This document shows positions 1-9,913 of a stretch of DNA of 64,000 nucleotides, one piece after another (within the stretch, counting starts at the first letter, position 1; each line of letters begins with the position of its first letter). Origin of the DNA: Allopusillimonas ginsengisoli (GTDB lineage: Bacteria > Pseudomonadota > Gammaproteobacteria > Burkholderiales > Burkholderiaceae_B). The notes below the pieces were generated by a model. That model was not told the origin of the DNA, made no database searches, and saw only the letters and a list, made by a program, of their open reading frames with translations. The translations under genes and the position numbers were made by a program. Where the stretch lies: contig RAPG01000001.1 of the NCBI GenBank assembly GCA_005239165.1, forward strand, positions 434,001 through 498,000, given 5' to 3'.

Positions 1-320
1 CCCAAAACGCACCAGTGCCTGGCCTTTCTCGGTCTGTAGCGGTTCAACGCTAGCCAGATCAGCACGACTTAACACAGGCTGGGGTAAGACCCACAGTGAA
101 CCATCAGACAGACGTAACTCACTTAGTCCCGAGGCCGATTCGGTTTGCGCCAGCCGGAAAAACACTTGCGTTGCCCGCGCCTGCTGCGAGGCAGCGGGCT
201 GAGCGGCCGCTACGGCAGCGTTATTGGCAGCGGCGGCCTTTTGTGCAGGCGCCGTTGTTTCGCAGCCAGCCAGCAAAACGGCAGTTGCGATCAGTGCTGG
301 AAAAATATAGTGCGTTTCAT
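1..320 (-). CDS. Partial lipoprotein, third gene of the adhesin operon; signal peptide frameshifted
   Basis: The gene starts at ATG 320 and runs off the left edge. Read from the ATG, the frame meets a stop after nine codons. If the T5 run (plus-strand A at 301-305) is taken as T6, the product begins MKRTIFFPALIATAVLLAGC, a clear lipoprotein signal with lipobox LAGC. An Ala-rich linker follows, then a stretch containing VFFRLA, LRLSDGSLWVLPQPVL and ADLASVEPLQ. That pattern resembles the head subdomain of SecD P1, which is my recognition of a pattern and not a confirmed match. The gene lies 40 bp downstream of the TpgA-like gene and is probably co-transcribed with the adhesin. Its function is unknown; a role in adhesin export or anchoring is inferred from position only. 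Confidence 0.6.
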
Positions 321-360
321 ATGACTCTCTCTAAATAGGAGTAATTGAATCCAGTGACGC

Positions 361-1143
361 TTAGCGACGCGCTGTAGCGGTGATGTCGACGCGACGGTTA
401 GGTTGCAGGCAGGCGATCAACTCGGCACGTGGGCCTTCGTTGCAATGCACGACGGGCTGAGTCTCACCTGCGCCGCGGGCCGTGATCACGTTGGCTGGCA
501 CACCGTTGCCCACCAGCGATTCGCGCACCGCTTGTGCACGGCGCTGCGACAGCACCATATTGCTAGTGTCGCTGCCGATGTAGTCGGTGTGACCCACCAC
601 CTCAACTGACGACTTGCCAGCGTTGCCCAGCGCCGTCGCTACACGCGCCACCTCGTTCTGACCGGCGGCGGTGAGCGTAGCGCTACCGAATGCAAACAGC
701 ACATCACCGTTCAGTGAGAAGGTTTGAGGTTCTGGCTGCCCACCACCAAGAATCGAGGCGCAGGACTCGGGCTTCCAGAAGAAGCTCTGGGCATGCTTGT
801 CGTTATCAAATAGAATTTTGTACTGACACGTGAAGTCGCCTTGTGGGGTTCTGAAGTGGAACAGGTAGTCCCACTCACGCACACCGACCAGGCCTTCAGC
901 AAAGTGAGGGCGTCCAAGAAGGTTGTACAACTGGTCTTTGGTCATGCCAGGCGCAACAAGGCGCAGGCTATCAAGTGTGGGATATGAACCCACATCGAAG
1001 CTCGCCTTTGTCGCATCAGGCCAAACAGGTTCATTGGTTGTGCCCTTTTCGCTGACTTTGCTAAGGCTGCCGCATGCAGCAAGGGTTAGAACGAGCAGCA
1101 CACCACTCGTACGACGTGTGAAGGTTTTCAGTGATTTGAACAT
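361..1143 (-). CDS. TpgA-like outer-membrane lipoprotein with BamE-like and OmpA domains
   Basis: 260 residues. The N-terminus MFKSLKTF ends in a lipobox (LTLAAC, Cys about 24). Residues 45-130 look like a SmpA/BamE fold (GMTKDQLYNLLGRPH, REWDYLF). Residues 145-260 are an OmpA C-terminal peptidoglycan-binding domain (VLFAFGSATL, VVGHTDYIGSD, LSQRRAQAV, NRRVDI). This two-domain plan is that of TpgA of Acinetobacter, which ties the trimeric autotransporter Ata to the cell wall. The gene is 78 bp downstream of the adhesin on the same strand, as expected for that role. The likely job is to anchor the adhesin anchor domain to peptidoglycan. The family call is firm; the partnership is inferred from the known pair and the gene order. 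Confidence 0.85.
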   Translation of the reverse strand: MFKSLKTFTRRTSGVLLVLTLAACGSLSKVSEKGTTNEPVWPDATKASFDVGSYPTLDSLRLVAPGMTKDQLYNLLGRPHFAEGLVGVREWDYLFHFRTPQGDFTCQYKILFDNDKHAQSFFWKPESCASILGGGQPEPQTFSLNGDVLFAFGSATLTAAGQNEVARVATALGNAGKSSVEVVGHTDYIGSDTSNMVLSQRRAQAVRESLVGNGVPANVITARGAGETQPVVHCNEGPRAELIACLQPNRRVDITATARR

Positions 1144-1221
1144 TTGATTTTTTATCCTAGGGTTGCCAACCTCGCCGGCACGCGACCGGCGGGTTGCTCA
1201 CAGAGTGTTAGGGGCGCACGC

Positions 1222-4200
1222 TTACCACTGGTAGCCCACGCCGACCGAGCCGCCGTAGTCGCCACGGGAGGAGCTGGTGGCGCTGCCCTTGACGACCCAC
1301 TTGCCGTTGTCAGACACCGTCGACAGACCCATGGCGTAGCCAGTCTCACCACGCCAGGTGCCGCCCGCCACACTGAACATGCTCTTGCCTGGCAAGTAGG
1401 CCTGCGGTAAGCCTGCCGTAGCCAGAGCCGCCGCAATACCAGCGCTTGCGCGGTTATCTACCTGGTTTACCTTGCCACTCAGGTTGTCGACCCTGCTGTT
1501 CAGGTCGCCTGTAGCCTTGTTCAACTGGCTGACGTTGACCGCATCTTGATCTTCGACCCCGGCAGCAAGATTAGTGATTTGCTTGTCATGCATATCAATG
1601 CCACCCTTGTTGATGGTCGGACCGTCCTTGATGGTCACTTCCTCGGCAATAACCTTGTTTGCGGTGACCGACTTGACGGTGATGTCATCGGCAGTGGCAA
1701 CGGTGATGTTCAAGCCATCATTTGTAATCTTGATGTTCTGCCCATCTTTGAAGTTGACCGTTTTGCCGGGTGCAACCTTGCTGGTGTCGCCACCGTTGGT
1801 CTGCACGTTCCAACCGGCATTGGCCACGTTGTTAACATTTTCGATATCAGTATTCAACCCATCGAGTGCGTCGTTAACGTTGTTATAAATATTGCCGCCC
1901 ACGTTTAGCTCAGTCACCAGCTTGCCACCCACGAACTTAGAGTTGCCGCCCAGCGAACCGGCCACTTGCTCACCCATGTCATGCAACTGGCTGCCGTTAA
2001 TGGCCTCAGTACTGTTCTTGGACACTTCGCCCTGAGCCAGGTTGGAGATGGTCGTGCCACCGGTTTTGCCGCCGTCCATCGACTTGGCGCCTTCCAGCGT
2101 GATCTGGTTTTTCGGATCACCGGCCTTACCGTCATACTTCACGGCGCGATCGCCCAGGTCGTCCACGTTCTGCTGAACGTCCTTAAGCTGGCTGACGTTG
2201 ACTCCATCGGTCAGGGCCGTGCCGGCCGCCACGTTGGTGATCTTGTGGCCACCGGCATTAATGCCGCTGACCGACGAGATGATCACGCTGCCTGCTGTCA
2301 GACCCTGGTTGGTCAGAGAGATCGGGCCATTAGGACCACCGGCAATGGTAATGCCCTCGGTATTCATGATCGTATTGCCCGTGGTGATCTGGTCGATGCT
2401 GATTTCACGCGCCAGATTGAACAAGACTTTGTTCGGATCGGTTGCATCTTTCTCGATCACAATGTTCTTGTCGGTATTGGCCAGATCAACCGTACCTCCC
2501 GGTGCAACATTGCTTTCGTCTTTGCCATCGGCTTTCAAGTTCCAGCCCCGGTTAGCCACTTCGGAAACATCATCCAGCTGGCCGACGTTGACGGCATCCG
2601 TCTTGTCGGTACCGGCTGCAACATTGGTTACCTTGTTGCCGCCCATGTTGATGGTCGCGCCATGCTTGACCGTCAGGTTGTTGTTGACAGTCAGATCATT
2701 GGTAGCAACTGCCTTGAACTCAGGCGCTTCAGCCATCTGGATGTTGATCGCCCCCGTTACCGGGTCGGTCACCGTCTTGAGGTTGGCACCGCTGTAATCA
2801 CCGGCAGTAGTCGCTTCGCCCTGAATGGCAAGCGTAGTACCCAGATCACGATGCACGTCAGCGCCTTCGTTACCTGCAAAGTTCAGACCTTTGGTCGTTA
2901 CTGCATCGTCCAGCTCACCAAGCTGCTCATACACCACCACGTCACCATTGTTTTCAGCTTTGGCCACGTTGGTGATCTTGTTGCCACCCATGTTGATGGT
3001 GGTGCCACCAGCTACGTTGATTGCACCGGGGGTTACGTAGAACGTATCGCCTAAGTTGGTGTCGCCCTTGACCGTCAGATTTTTATTAACGTTGACGGCA
3101 CCCAGATCAAGGCTATCGGCCAACGCAAACTTGATGTCATTATCGGTGGTCAGCTTCTCAATGACGATGTTGCCGTCTGTGGGTGACAGGTCAACCATGC
3201 CATCAGGCTTGACGTTGCTGCTGTTGGCACCTGATGCCGAGATATGCCAGCCTTTGTTGGCTGTTTCATCAACCTTGTTGAGCTGGTTGACGTTGACAGC
3301 GTCAGTACCTGCTACGCCAGGCGCAACATTGGTGATGACTTTATTTCCTGCGTTGATGCCGGCCAATGTGATGCTCGGGCCACCATGTATCGTCAAGCCG
3401 GTACCGTTGATCAGCGTATCGCCCATCAGTACACTGCCGGCCGCACCCAGGTCCAGGTTTTTCGACAATGCAACATTCACACCATCTGAAGTGGTAACGG
3501 TAGAGATATTGCTGTCAGCGCCTTTGATGGTAACTGTTTCGCCCAGCTTACGGTCGAGATCGGCACCCGCATCAGCCTTGAACGTTAGCGGCTTGTTCGC
3601 CAGCGCATTGAGTTGGCTAACGTTGACCCCGTCAGTGTCGGCAGTACCCGCAGCCACGCCATGCACTTTGTTGCCGCCCATGTTGATGTCGGTGTTAGGG
3701 CTTACAACCAGTTCTTTGCTGATGGTTGCACCGCCCGCGAGATGGCTCGCTCCGGCCACACTCATGGCGCCCCCAATGCTCGCGCTGCCGCCAATTGAGG
3801 TACTACCACCAATCGTTGCATTGCCGGTAACTTCCGAGTTACCGCCCACTTTCAGGTTATTGGCAATGGTGACGTTGTCTGCCAGGCCAAAACGTACCTG
3901 GTGCGGGTTGGTATCCGTACCCTTGCTGACAACAATGTTGTTGTCGGTGGCATTGGTAAGATCAACCGTCTCGGTAGGCTTGACGTTGGTGGACGATGCA
4001 CCATTGGCGGTCAAATGCCAGCCAGCACTGGCCGTTGCGTCGACGTCCTTGAGCTGGTCGACGTTAACGCCGTCAGTACCTGCTACGCCAGGCGCAACAT
4101 TACTAATGACTTTACCGCCCGCGTTTACACCACCTATTAACGTAACACTCGGCCCGCCGGCAATGGTCAACCCATTGTTATCGACCAGCGTATTGCCCAT

Positions 4201-7200
4201 CTGCACACTGCCCGTTGGACCAAGATCCAGAGTTTTCGCCAGCGCAATGTTTACACCATCTGGCGTGGTAGTCGTGGAGATATTGTTGTCTGCACCCTTG
4301 ACGACAACTGTTTCGCCCAGCTTGCGGTCGAGATCAGTTCCTGCATCAGCCTTGAACGTCAGCGGTTTATCGGCCAGATCATTCAGCTGACTAACGTTGA
4401 CCCCATCAGTGTCGGCAGTACCTGCAGCCACATTGGTGATCTTGTTGCCGCCGAAGTTCACATTGGTATTGGGGTTGACCGTCAGACTGTTGCTGATGAT
4501 TGCACCACCGTTCATGTTGGTCATGCCGGCAATGGTGGTGTTGCCGGTAATAGCCGTGTCACCACCTACCGTCAGATCATTTTTCACCTTCACGTCATCG
4601 GCCAGATTGAACTGAACATCCCCACCCGCTTGGGCAATCTTTATATTGCCATCGGTATTCGCCAGGTCAACCTCGCCGCCAGGCGCCACATTGCTAGCGA
4701 CCCCGCTGTTGGTGGAAAGATTCCAGCCTTGCGCTGCGTACTTGATGGCGTCGTGAACATTGTCTTCACCGGTGTTGCCAATATCGGTCATGCTCAGGCT
4801 GCCGTTCGGGTTGAGAACCGCGTTGCCACCCAAAATTCCTTTTGTTGTATTGGCAACATTCCCAAGCACGGCGTTTGTAGCGTACAGCTGACTACCATTT
4901 ATCGCATCGGTACTTGCGCCGCTGATCCTGCCAGCAGCAGCATTGGTAATGGTGCGTTTCTCGCCTGCCGTTCCAACACTGACCGTAGCAATAGGCGCAG
5001 TACCTGCGAAGTTGCCATAGGTTAGATTGTTAAGGGTTGCATTTGCAGTACCTACTGGACCATCTGTTGCAGCACCGTCACCCAGAGCGACCGAACGTCC
5101 ATTCTCTGCGGTTGCGCCCCGCCCGATTGCTACCGCACCGGCGGCAGTGCTCTGTGCTCCAGCACCCATCGCAATAGCGTTGCCAGCAGTACTATGCGCG
5201 CCTGTACCCATCGCCAAAGCGCTGGCAGCGGTACTTTGCGCGCCTGCACCCATCGCAATAGCTTGCTGCCCCAGAGCAAGGGCATTACTGCCTTGTGCAA
5301 TGGACTCCACTCCGCTGGCTTGAGCCTTATACCCAAGAGCTTGAGCAAAATTAGCAGTCGCTCTGGCGTCTCTACCTGCAGCAATGCTGCTATTCATTTC
5401 AGCGACCGAATCCGAGCCAATCGCAATGGAGTCACGATTACTGCCCAGATCATCCGCGTTGGGGTTCTCCTGACCCGACCGGGCCTTGGCCCCCAACGCG
5501 ATACCACGTTCCGCGTAACTGCCGGCACCCGTGCCACTTGCTTGCGAGTCTACACCCGCCCCACGCGCACCAGTACCGAATGCCATCGCATTCGCTGCTG
5601 TCGCATGTGCCGCACTACCTTGCGCAATACCTCTGTCAGCATTAACAACGGAATCTTTTCCGATGACGATACCTTCAACCGCCGTCGAGGAAGACTGAGT
5701 ACCGATAACAATGGAGTTTTTAACCGATGGACCGTTGTCCTGACGGTCTGTATACGAGTCTCTACCAATAACGATGGAATTTTCATCGCGACTTATCACA
5801 TGTGTGCCGATAGCTACGCCGCTTTCGTCGCGCGCTTCTGACTGCGAATTACCGACCGTGGTGGAGTTCTTACCCAGCCCTTTGATATTGTGGCCAAGCA
5901 CCACAGCAGAATCACCTTCAGCGCCAGCCATATGCCCGATAGCAATTGCGTCGCGATTCTTCGTGGTTGCGTCTGGGCCTATAGCGATCGAGTCGGTCGC
6001 GACCGCACCATTGTTGTTTTTGTTGCCCTTGTCTGTGCCGCCATCGTTGATGCTGACATATTGCTGCATATTCTGATCGATTTGAGTCTGCAGGTTATTG
6101 ATTACACCCCCGGCAAAATCAATATCGCTCAGATCGATTCCCGAAACCGCTTGTTGCAACTGTCGAACGTTTACCGCATCCGTTTCCTGTGCGCCATCTT
6201 CTACATTGACAATACGCCGCGTAAACTCGCCTCCTGCGGCGCTACTACCTACAGAAACGGCACTCCCCGAAAACGAACGATTGGTGAACGCACTGCTTCC
6301 GGAGACGTCAGCCTGAGTCGCCTGAGAGTTCAAACCTAGAGCTACGTGACCGCTATCCGCATGGGCGTTAGGGCCAACTGCAGTTCCTGTTCCTAGCGCC
6401 GTTGTCTGACGCCCCAACGCAACCCCCGTATTACCGGCGGAAGCCAAATACCCAATCGCGACGCCTTCGGTCTCCGACTTGGAATCTTCCCCGATACTGA
6501 CAGCTCGGTTCGCTGTGCGACCGGTATTCGCATTACTGCCGATACTGACGTTTGCGTCGCCGTCCACGCCGACACCAGCCTGGCGTCCAAAAGCAACGTT
6601 CTCGTTGCCGTCAACACCACTGCCAGCCTGGTCACCCATCGTCACATTAAACTGGCCTTTGACGTTTTGTCCTGACTGAGCACCAATGGCAATATTATGC
6701 GAATTATCATTTGGAAGGTTTGGGGTGGTGCTGAAACCTGCGGCACTACCGATTGAAATATTATTCTGAGCCGCGGCTACCGCCCCCTCACCCATGGCAA
6801 TTCCGTTTGCGCCACTTGCTGTTGCGCTTGTTCCGAACGCAAGCGTGTTACCGCCCGAAGCACTTGCCTCATGACCAATAGCTGTACTGCCCGCACCGCT
6901 ACTTACACTGTCTTTTCCAATAGCGATCGCAGCAATCGGGTCGCTGCCATCTGATGGCGTTAACGTTTTAGCGCCATCACCCACTGCAACCGAGCCCGCG
7001 CCTTCGGCGATGGCCCCAGTACCAATGGCTGCAGCATTACCACCGCTGGCTTTGGTGCCAGTGCCTGCGGCCAATGCCCCTGTAGCGCTAGCATTCGAAT
7101 TAGCCCCTACTGCCACTGCATTATTAGCGCTCGTGCGTGCATTGTGACCGGCCGCAAAACTACCAGTGCCACCCGACACGGAGTCAGGGCCGATAGCGAT

Positions 7201-7998
7201 GGAATCTACACCCGTCGCCTGGGCATCGGGCTTGGTGGAATTGGCACGGAAGTACTTGATGCCTTTGCCTTCTTCATTCAGCAAAGCATAAACTTGCCCG
7301 GCATTGATCGCGTCAGTGCTTCCGGTTGTGACGGTTCCGTTACCCACGTTGGTGATCTGATTACCGGCTACGTCAAGCCCGCCATTCAATGTCGTCTGGC
7401 CCGTAACACTAAGTGGGCCGCCTACTATTGTGGCTCCAATACTCGTCATGGTATTTGCCGTCACTGCACCCAATGCTGAAGATCCGCTGACGGTTAACCC
7501 AGCAAGTGTCGTAGTACCAGTGACACTCAGCCCAGCCAATTGGGTAGTACCGCCCGTGACAGTCAGCCCCGACAATGTGGTTGTGCCCGCAGTCAGCGCA
7601 CCCAGCGTGCTTTGCCCGGCAACACTCAAGGTTTGGGCCGTGACACCCTGCAACGAGGTTGTTCCGTCAACCTTAAGATTTTTCTTTACATCAAGATCAT
7701 CTTCGAACGTGGACTTACCATCGACATTCAGCGCACCACCAACGTCCGCATCACCGGTTACCGTTAGGCTGTCACCCGTCAATGCCTGCGCAAAAGCCAC
7801 CTGCCGATCACCCAGCAGGCCTGCTCCCATCAGAGCAAGCGCACACAAGGTCAGCGTCCATGCGCCCACAGGTGCAGTGCTTCGTGAGCCAGTGCTTACT
7901 GAAGATCCCGACCGCTTGCCGCGCGCCTTTGCATTCTCCGGAACTGCGACATAAGTTCCCGTTTGTTCATTCCATAACGTTTTGTAGATCCGATTCAC
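1222..7998 (-). CDS. Trimeric autotransporter adhesin (YadA/Hia/Ata type)
   Basis: 2258 residues, GTG start at 7998 with GGAGAG upstream. The N-terminus MNRIYKTLWNE is an extended signal peptide (ESPR), with cleavage near AFAQA about residue 72. Residues 75-230 carry degenerate TLxG/LTVxG repeats. Two YadA-like heads built of SIAIG/VALG repeats lie at about 264-590 and 668-975, each ending in a neck (DAVNVRQL, STDAINGSQL). The stalk follows, with at least five modules marked by GW(N/H) motifs (nt about 4725, 4020, 3245, 2545, 1810) and repeated TDGVNVSQLN necks. The last 75 residues are the YadA membrane anchor (RASAGIAAALA to VGVGYQW). It is a surface trimer for adhesion to host cells, matrix or surfaces. 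The long repeats make collapse or expansion in assembly possible. Confidence 0.97.
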   Translation of the reverse strand: MNRIYKTLWNEQTGTYVAVPENAKARGKRSGSSVSTGSRSTAPVGAWTLTLCALALMGAGLLGDRQVAFAQALTGDSLTVTGDADVGGALNVDGKSTFEDDLDVKKNLKVDGTTSLQGVTAQTLSVAGQSTLGALTAGTTTLSGLTVTGGTTQLAGLSVTGTTTLAGLTVSGSSALGAVTANTMTSIGATIVGGPLSVTGQTTLNGGLDVAGNQITNVGNGTVTTGSTDAINAGQVYALLNEEGKGIKYFRANSTKPDAQATGVDSIAIGPDSVSGGTGSFAAGHNARTSANNAVAVGANSNASATGALAAGTGTKASGGNAAAIGTGAIAEGAGSVAVGDGAKTLTPSDGSDPIAAIAIGKDSVSSGAGSTAIGHEASASGGNTLAFGTSATASGANGIAMGEGAVAAAQNNISIGSAAGFSTTPNLPNDNSHNIAIGAQSGQNVKGQFNVTMGDQAGSGVDGNENVAFGRQAGVGVDGDANVSIGSNANTGRTANRAVSIGEDSKSETEGVAIGYLASAGNTGVALGRQTTALGTGTAVGPNAHADSGHVALGLNSQATQADVSGSSAFTNRSFSGSAVSVGSSAAGGEFTRRIVNVEDGAQETDAVNVRQLQQAVSGIDLSDIDFAGGVINNLQTQIDQNMQQYVSINDGGTDKGNKNNNGAVATDSIAIGPDATTKNRDAIAIGHMAGAEGDSAVVLGHNIKGLGKNSTTVGNSQSEARDESGVAIGTHVISRDENSIVIGRDSYTDRQDNGPSVKNSIVIGTQSSSTAVEGIVIGKDSVVNADRGIAQGSAAHATAANAMAFGTGARGAGVDSQASGTGAGSYAERGIALGAKARSGQENPNADDLGSNRDSIAIGSDSVAEMNSSIAAGRDARATANFAQALGYKAQASGVESIAQGSNALALGQQAIAMGAGAQSTAASALAMGTGAHSTAGNAIAMGAGAQSTAAGAVAIGRGATAENGRSVALGDGAATDGPVGTANATLNNLTYGNFAGTAPIATVSVGTAGEKRTITNAAAGRISGASTDAINGSQLYATNAVLGNVANTTKGILGGNAVLNPNGSLSMTDIGNTGEDNVHDAIKYAAQGWNLSTNSGVASNVAPGGEVDLANTDGNIKIAQAGGDVQFNLADDVKVKNDLTVGGDTAITGNTTIAGMTNMNGGAIISNSLTVNPNTNVNFGGNKITNVAAGTADTDGVNVSQLNDLADKPLTFKADAGTDLDRKLGETVVVKGADNNISTTTTPDGVNIALAKTLDLGPTGSVQMGNTLVDNNGLTIAGGPSVTLIGGVNAGGKVISNVAPGVAGTDGVNVDQLKDVDATASAGWHLTANGASSTNVKPTETVDLTNATDNNIVVSKGTDTNPHQVRFGLADNVTIANNLKVGGNSEVTGNATIGGSTSIGGSASIGGAMSVAGASHLAGGATISKELVVSPNTDINMGGNKVHGVAAGTADTDGVNVSQLNALANKPLTFKADAGADLDRKLGETVTIKGADSNISTVTTSDGVNVALSKNLDLGAAGSVLMGDTLINGTGLTIHGGPSITLAGINAGNKVITNVAPGVAGTDAVNVNQLNKVDETANKGWHISASGANSSNVKPDGMVDLSPTDGNIVIEKLTTDNDIKFALADSLDLGAVNVNKNLTVKGDTNLGDTFYVTPGAINVAGGTTINMGGNKITNVAKAENNGDVVVYEQLGELDDAVTTKGLNFAGNEGADVHRDLGTTLAIQGEATTAGDYSGANLKTVTDPVTGAINIQMAEAPEFKAVATNDLTVNNNLTVKHGATINMGGNKVTNVAAGTDKTDAVNVGQLDDVSEVANRGWNLKADGKDESNVAPGGTVDLANTDKNIVIEKDATDPNKVLFNLAREISIDQITTGNTIMNTEGITIAGGPNGPISLTNQGLTAGSVIISSVSGINAGGHKITNVAAGTALTDGVNVSQLKDVQQNVDDLGDRAVKYDGKAGDPKNQITLEGAKSMDGGKTGGTTISNLAQGEVSKNSTEAINGSQLHDMGEQVAGSLGGNSKFVGGKLVTELNVGGNIYNNVNDALDGLNTDIENVNNVANAGWNVQTNGGDTSKVAPGKTVNFKDGQNIKITNDGLNITVATADDITVKSVTANKVIAEEVTIKDGPTINKGGIDMHDKQITNLAAGVEDQDAVNVSQLNKATGDLNSRVDNLSGKVNQVDNRASAGIAAALATAGLPQAYLPGKSMFSVAGGTWRGETGYAMGLSTVSDNGKWVVKGSATSSSRGDYGGSVGVGYQW

Positions 7999-8250
7999 AA
8001 TACTCTCCGTCCTTGCAGAAGTACGCCCAGCCGAATCACAAGAAAATGATGTAAATCGGATAGGGCAAATTTTTAAAATTCGTTACTAATCTGTTGCTTT
8101 AAGGACACTTTGAGCGATTTGGGAGGATCCAACTTTTGATTTTTTCGCAAAAACTTTTACTTTTCTCTTAGCCGTACGTAGCGATAGTCAAGAAACAACA
8201 AGTGCCGGATTAACGGACGCAAACTGATACAGATTCCGGAAAAAAGACAT
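7999..8250 (-). promoter_or_regulatory. Upstream region of the adhesin operon
   Basis: This AT-rich gap precedes the GTG start of the adhesin. A Shine-Dalgarno GGAGAG lies just before the start. The octamer CGTTACTA (8081-8088, plus strand) recurs upstream of the degraded regulator at 10812-10819, and ATTCGTTAC recurs at 8822-8830 upstream of the AraC-like gene. No strong sigma-70 pair is obvious. It is the likely target of the neighbouring regulators. Confidence 0.4.
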
Positions 8251-8273
8251 AAAAAAAGACGCTATGAGCGTCT
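8251..8273 (-). terminator. Rho-independent terminator of the 8316-8726 regulator gene
   Basis: On the minus strand AGACGC, a 5-base loop and GCGTCT are followed by a run of seven T. It lies about 43 bp beyond the stop of the AraC-like gene, so the regulator and the adhesin are probably separate transcription units. Confidence 0.8.
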
Positions 8274-8315
8274 CGCCGATGCCGTTGGGCACACTGCTAT
8301 TTCATGTAAAGGCTT

Positions 8316-8726
8316 TCAAAATATATCGCCTTGAATGCTAGTAATGATCTCGTGATACGGGCTGTGGCGGTATGCCCAGGGGTTCAAGCCTACGTGCTCA
8401 TGAAACGCAGAGGTAAACTCAGAAGGATGTTCGAAGCCCACAGCCGTGGCAATCTCCTTCAGTGTTAGCGAGCTTTGCACCAGCAATCGCTGAGCGGCCA
8501 GGAACCGCATGTCATTAAGCAGAGAGACGCCGCCTTTTCCGCATACCTGAAGCAGGACGCGATCGAGTGAACTCGGATCTGTACGCAACATGGAAGCGAG
8601 GTCTGATAGCGAATGTAGCTTGCCGTAATGCCGTTCAATACAATTGCGGGCCAGCCTTGCGAGCATGACTTCTTCAATTGGGCTGGCATGGTTGTGATCT
8701 GGTGCATTTAGTTCTGAAATGGGCAT
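8316..8726 (-). CDS. AraC-type HTH protein, DNA-binding domain only
   Basis: 136 residues, almost all a double helix-turn-helix of the AraC/XylS type: first HTH about 38-60 (SLSDLASMLRTD), second about 88-110 (LTLKEIATAVGFEHPSEFTSAF), then the family motif GLNPWAYR. No ligand or receiver domain is present. It is closely related to the protein at 10184-10585 (shared ARLARNCIE, FLAAQRLLVQSSL, FHEHVG) and more distantly to the C-terminus of the response regulator at 8979-9902. It lies directly upstream of the adhesin, so control of adhesin expression is likely but inferred. It may be a truncated descendant of a receiver-AraC ancestor that kept DNA binding. Confidence 0.85.
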   Translation of the reverse strand: MPISELNAPDHNHASPIEEVMLARLARNCIERHYGKLHSLSDLASMLRTDPSSLDRVLLQVCGKGGVSLLNDMRFLAAQRLLVQSSLTLKEIATAVGFEHPSEFTSAFHEHVGLNPWAYRHSPYHEIITSIQGDIF

Positions 8727-8978
8727 TATTACTCTGAAGGCAGCACACTATGACACGCAGCCATGGCGCAGTGGTGTTACGCTGACATGAGCAAAAAGGC
8801 CTACGCCCGCGAAAAATTTTCATTCGTTACAAGTACAAGACCTGCAACGGTTTTGAATGAAACATTTTGACGGGTTTGCAATTGTCTTCTTTTGAAAACC
8901 GAGCAAATTCTTTTGGTTTTGCGTCCACAGAGACTCTGCCGCCTATTGGCGACGGCGTTCAGGTCGAGAGCACTATCT

Positions 8979-9902
8979 CTACCCGGATAGGCGCGCCGTC
9001 TTGCGAAACTCCGACGGAGTCTTACCGGCATATTCTTTGAATGCGGTAGAGAAGTTGGCCGCGCTTGAGGCACCGATTTCGTCCGCGATCGCCACCATAC
9101 TTAAAGACGAATGCAGCAGAAGTTGTTCCGCGCGCATCATTCGTTGTTGACGAATATAGTCTGCCAAAGTCATGTCCAGACGTAGCTCAAATGCTCGCAA
9201 CAGGCGACGTTCCGACACGCCCAGCTGTTCAGCGATTTCATACGAACGCGGCGGTTCCATCAAATGCTCGAAAATAATCAAACTTGCGGCGCGCAGCAAG
9301 ACCCGGTCGCGTTCCAAGTTTATGGCCTCTAGAGCTGACTTAGGCTCACCCGTTTTCGAGCTGTTATGTGCGGCGAGTTGGCCTTCGATCAAGTCGGAAT
9401 CAACCTTCGCCAGACCTGAAAACGCAAGCATGCCACGCTCATCTTGAGCGGGGTTTTTATAAGTGGGGGCAGTTGGCTGGTTCGAAGCATCGCCAGCCGC
9501 GACGCGCTGCGCCAGTTCCAGATGAATTTTGACTCGTTCAGTCACCTCTTCAGCTGCGTACGGTTTGACGATGTAATCGACAGCTCCAGTACGCAAACCA
9601 AGTAGCCTTTGGTCCAGTTCGACGCTGGACGTCAGAATAAGTATTGGTATATGCCGGGTTTTGGGATCTGCCTTTAAAAGGCGAGCGACGGCAAAACCGT
9701 CCATCTTGGGCATGCGTATGTCGAGCAGAATCAGATCAGGCAGGCTTGCCTGGGCACGCGCGTACCCCTGTGCACCGTCGAACGCAACACTAATGCGGTA
9801 ATCGTTTTGGCGCAACATTTCGACCAATATTCGGAGCTGCTCTGGATTGTCATCGATTGCCAATATATGGGATCGAGGTTGATGCTGTACATTCATAAAC
9901 AA
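8979..9902 (-). CDS. Response regulator with AraC-type output domain
   Basis: 307 residues. The N-terminal receiver (about 10-130) has acidic pair D17-D18, phosphoacceptor D61 (LLDIRMP), T91 and K113 (VKP). A linker of about 70 residues leads to an AraC HTH (about 205-300: YEIAEQLGVSERRLLRAF, MVAIADEIGASSAANFSTAFKEYAG). All residues needed for phosphorylation are present. No histidine kinase is in the window, so it is an orphan here. The start may be residue 1 or 3 (MFM). It stands between two AraC-only paralogues and upstream of the adhesin operon, which suggests phospho-dependent control of surface adhesion, an inference from context. Confidence 0.92.
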   Translation of the reverse strand: MFMNVQHQPRSHILAIDDNPEQLRILVEMLRQNDYRISVAFDGAQGYARAQASLPDLILLDIRMPKMDGFAVARLLKADPKTRHIPILILTSSVELDQRLLGLRTGAVDYIVKPYAAEEVTERVKIHLELAQRVAAGDASNQPTAPTYKNPAQDERGMLAFSGLAKVDSDLIEGQLAAHNSSKTGEPKSALEAINLERDRVLLRAASLIIFEHLMEPPRSYEIAEQLGVSERRLLRAFELRLDMTLADYIRQQRMMRAEQLLLHSSLSMVAIADEIGASSAANFSTAFKEYAGKTPSEFRKTARLSG

Positions 9903-9913
9903 TAAAAATATTC

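Noticed and set aside
1966-4390. Long plus-strand open frames opposite the adhesin
   Set aside because: By-products of the regular repeats of the adhesin gene. They repeat where the adhesin repeats and have no start signals.
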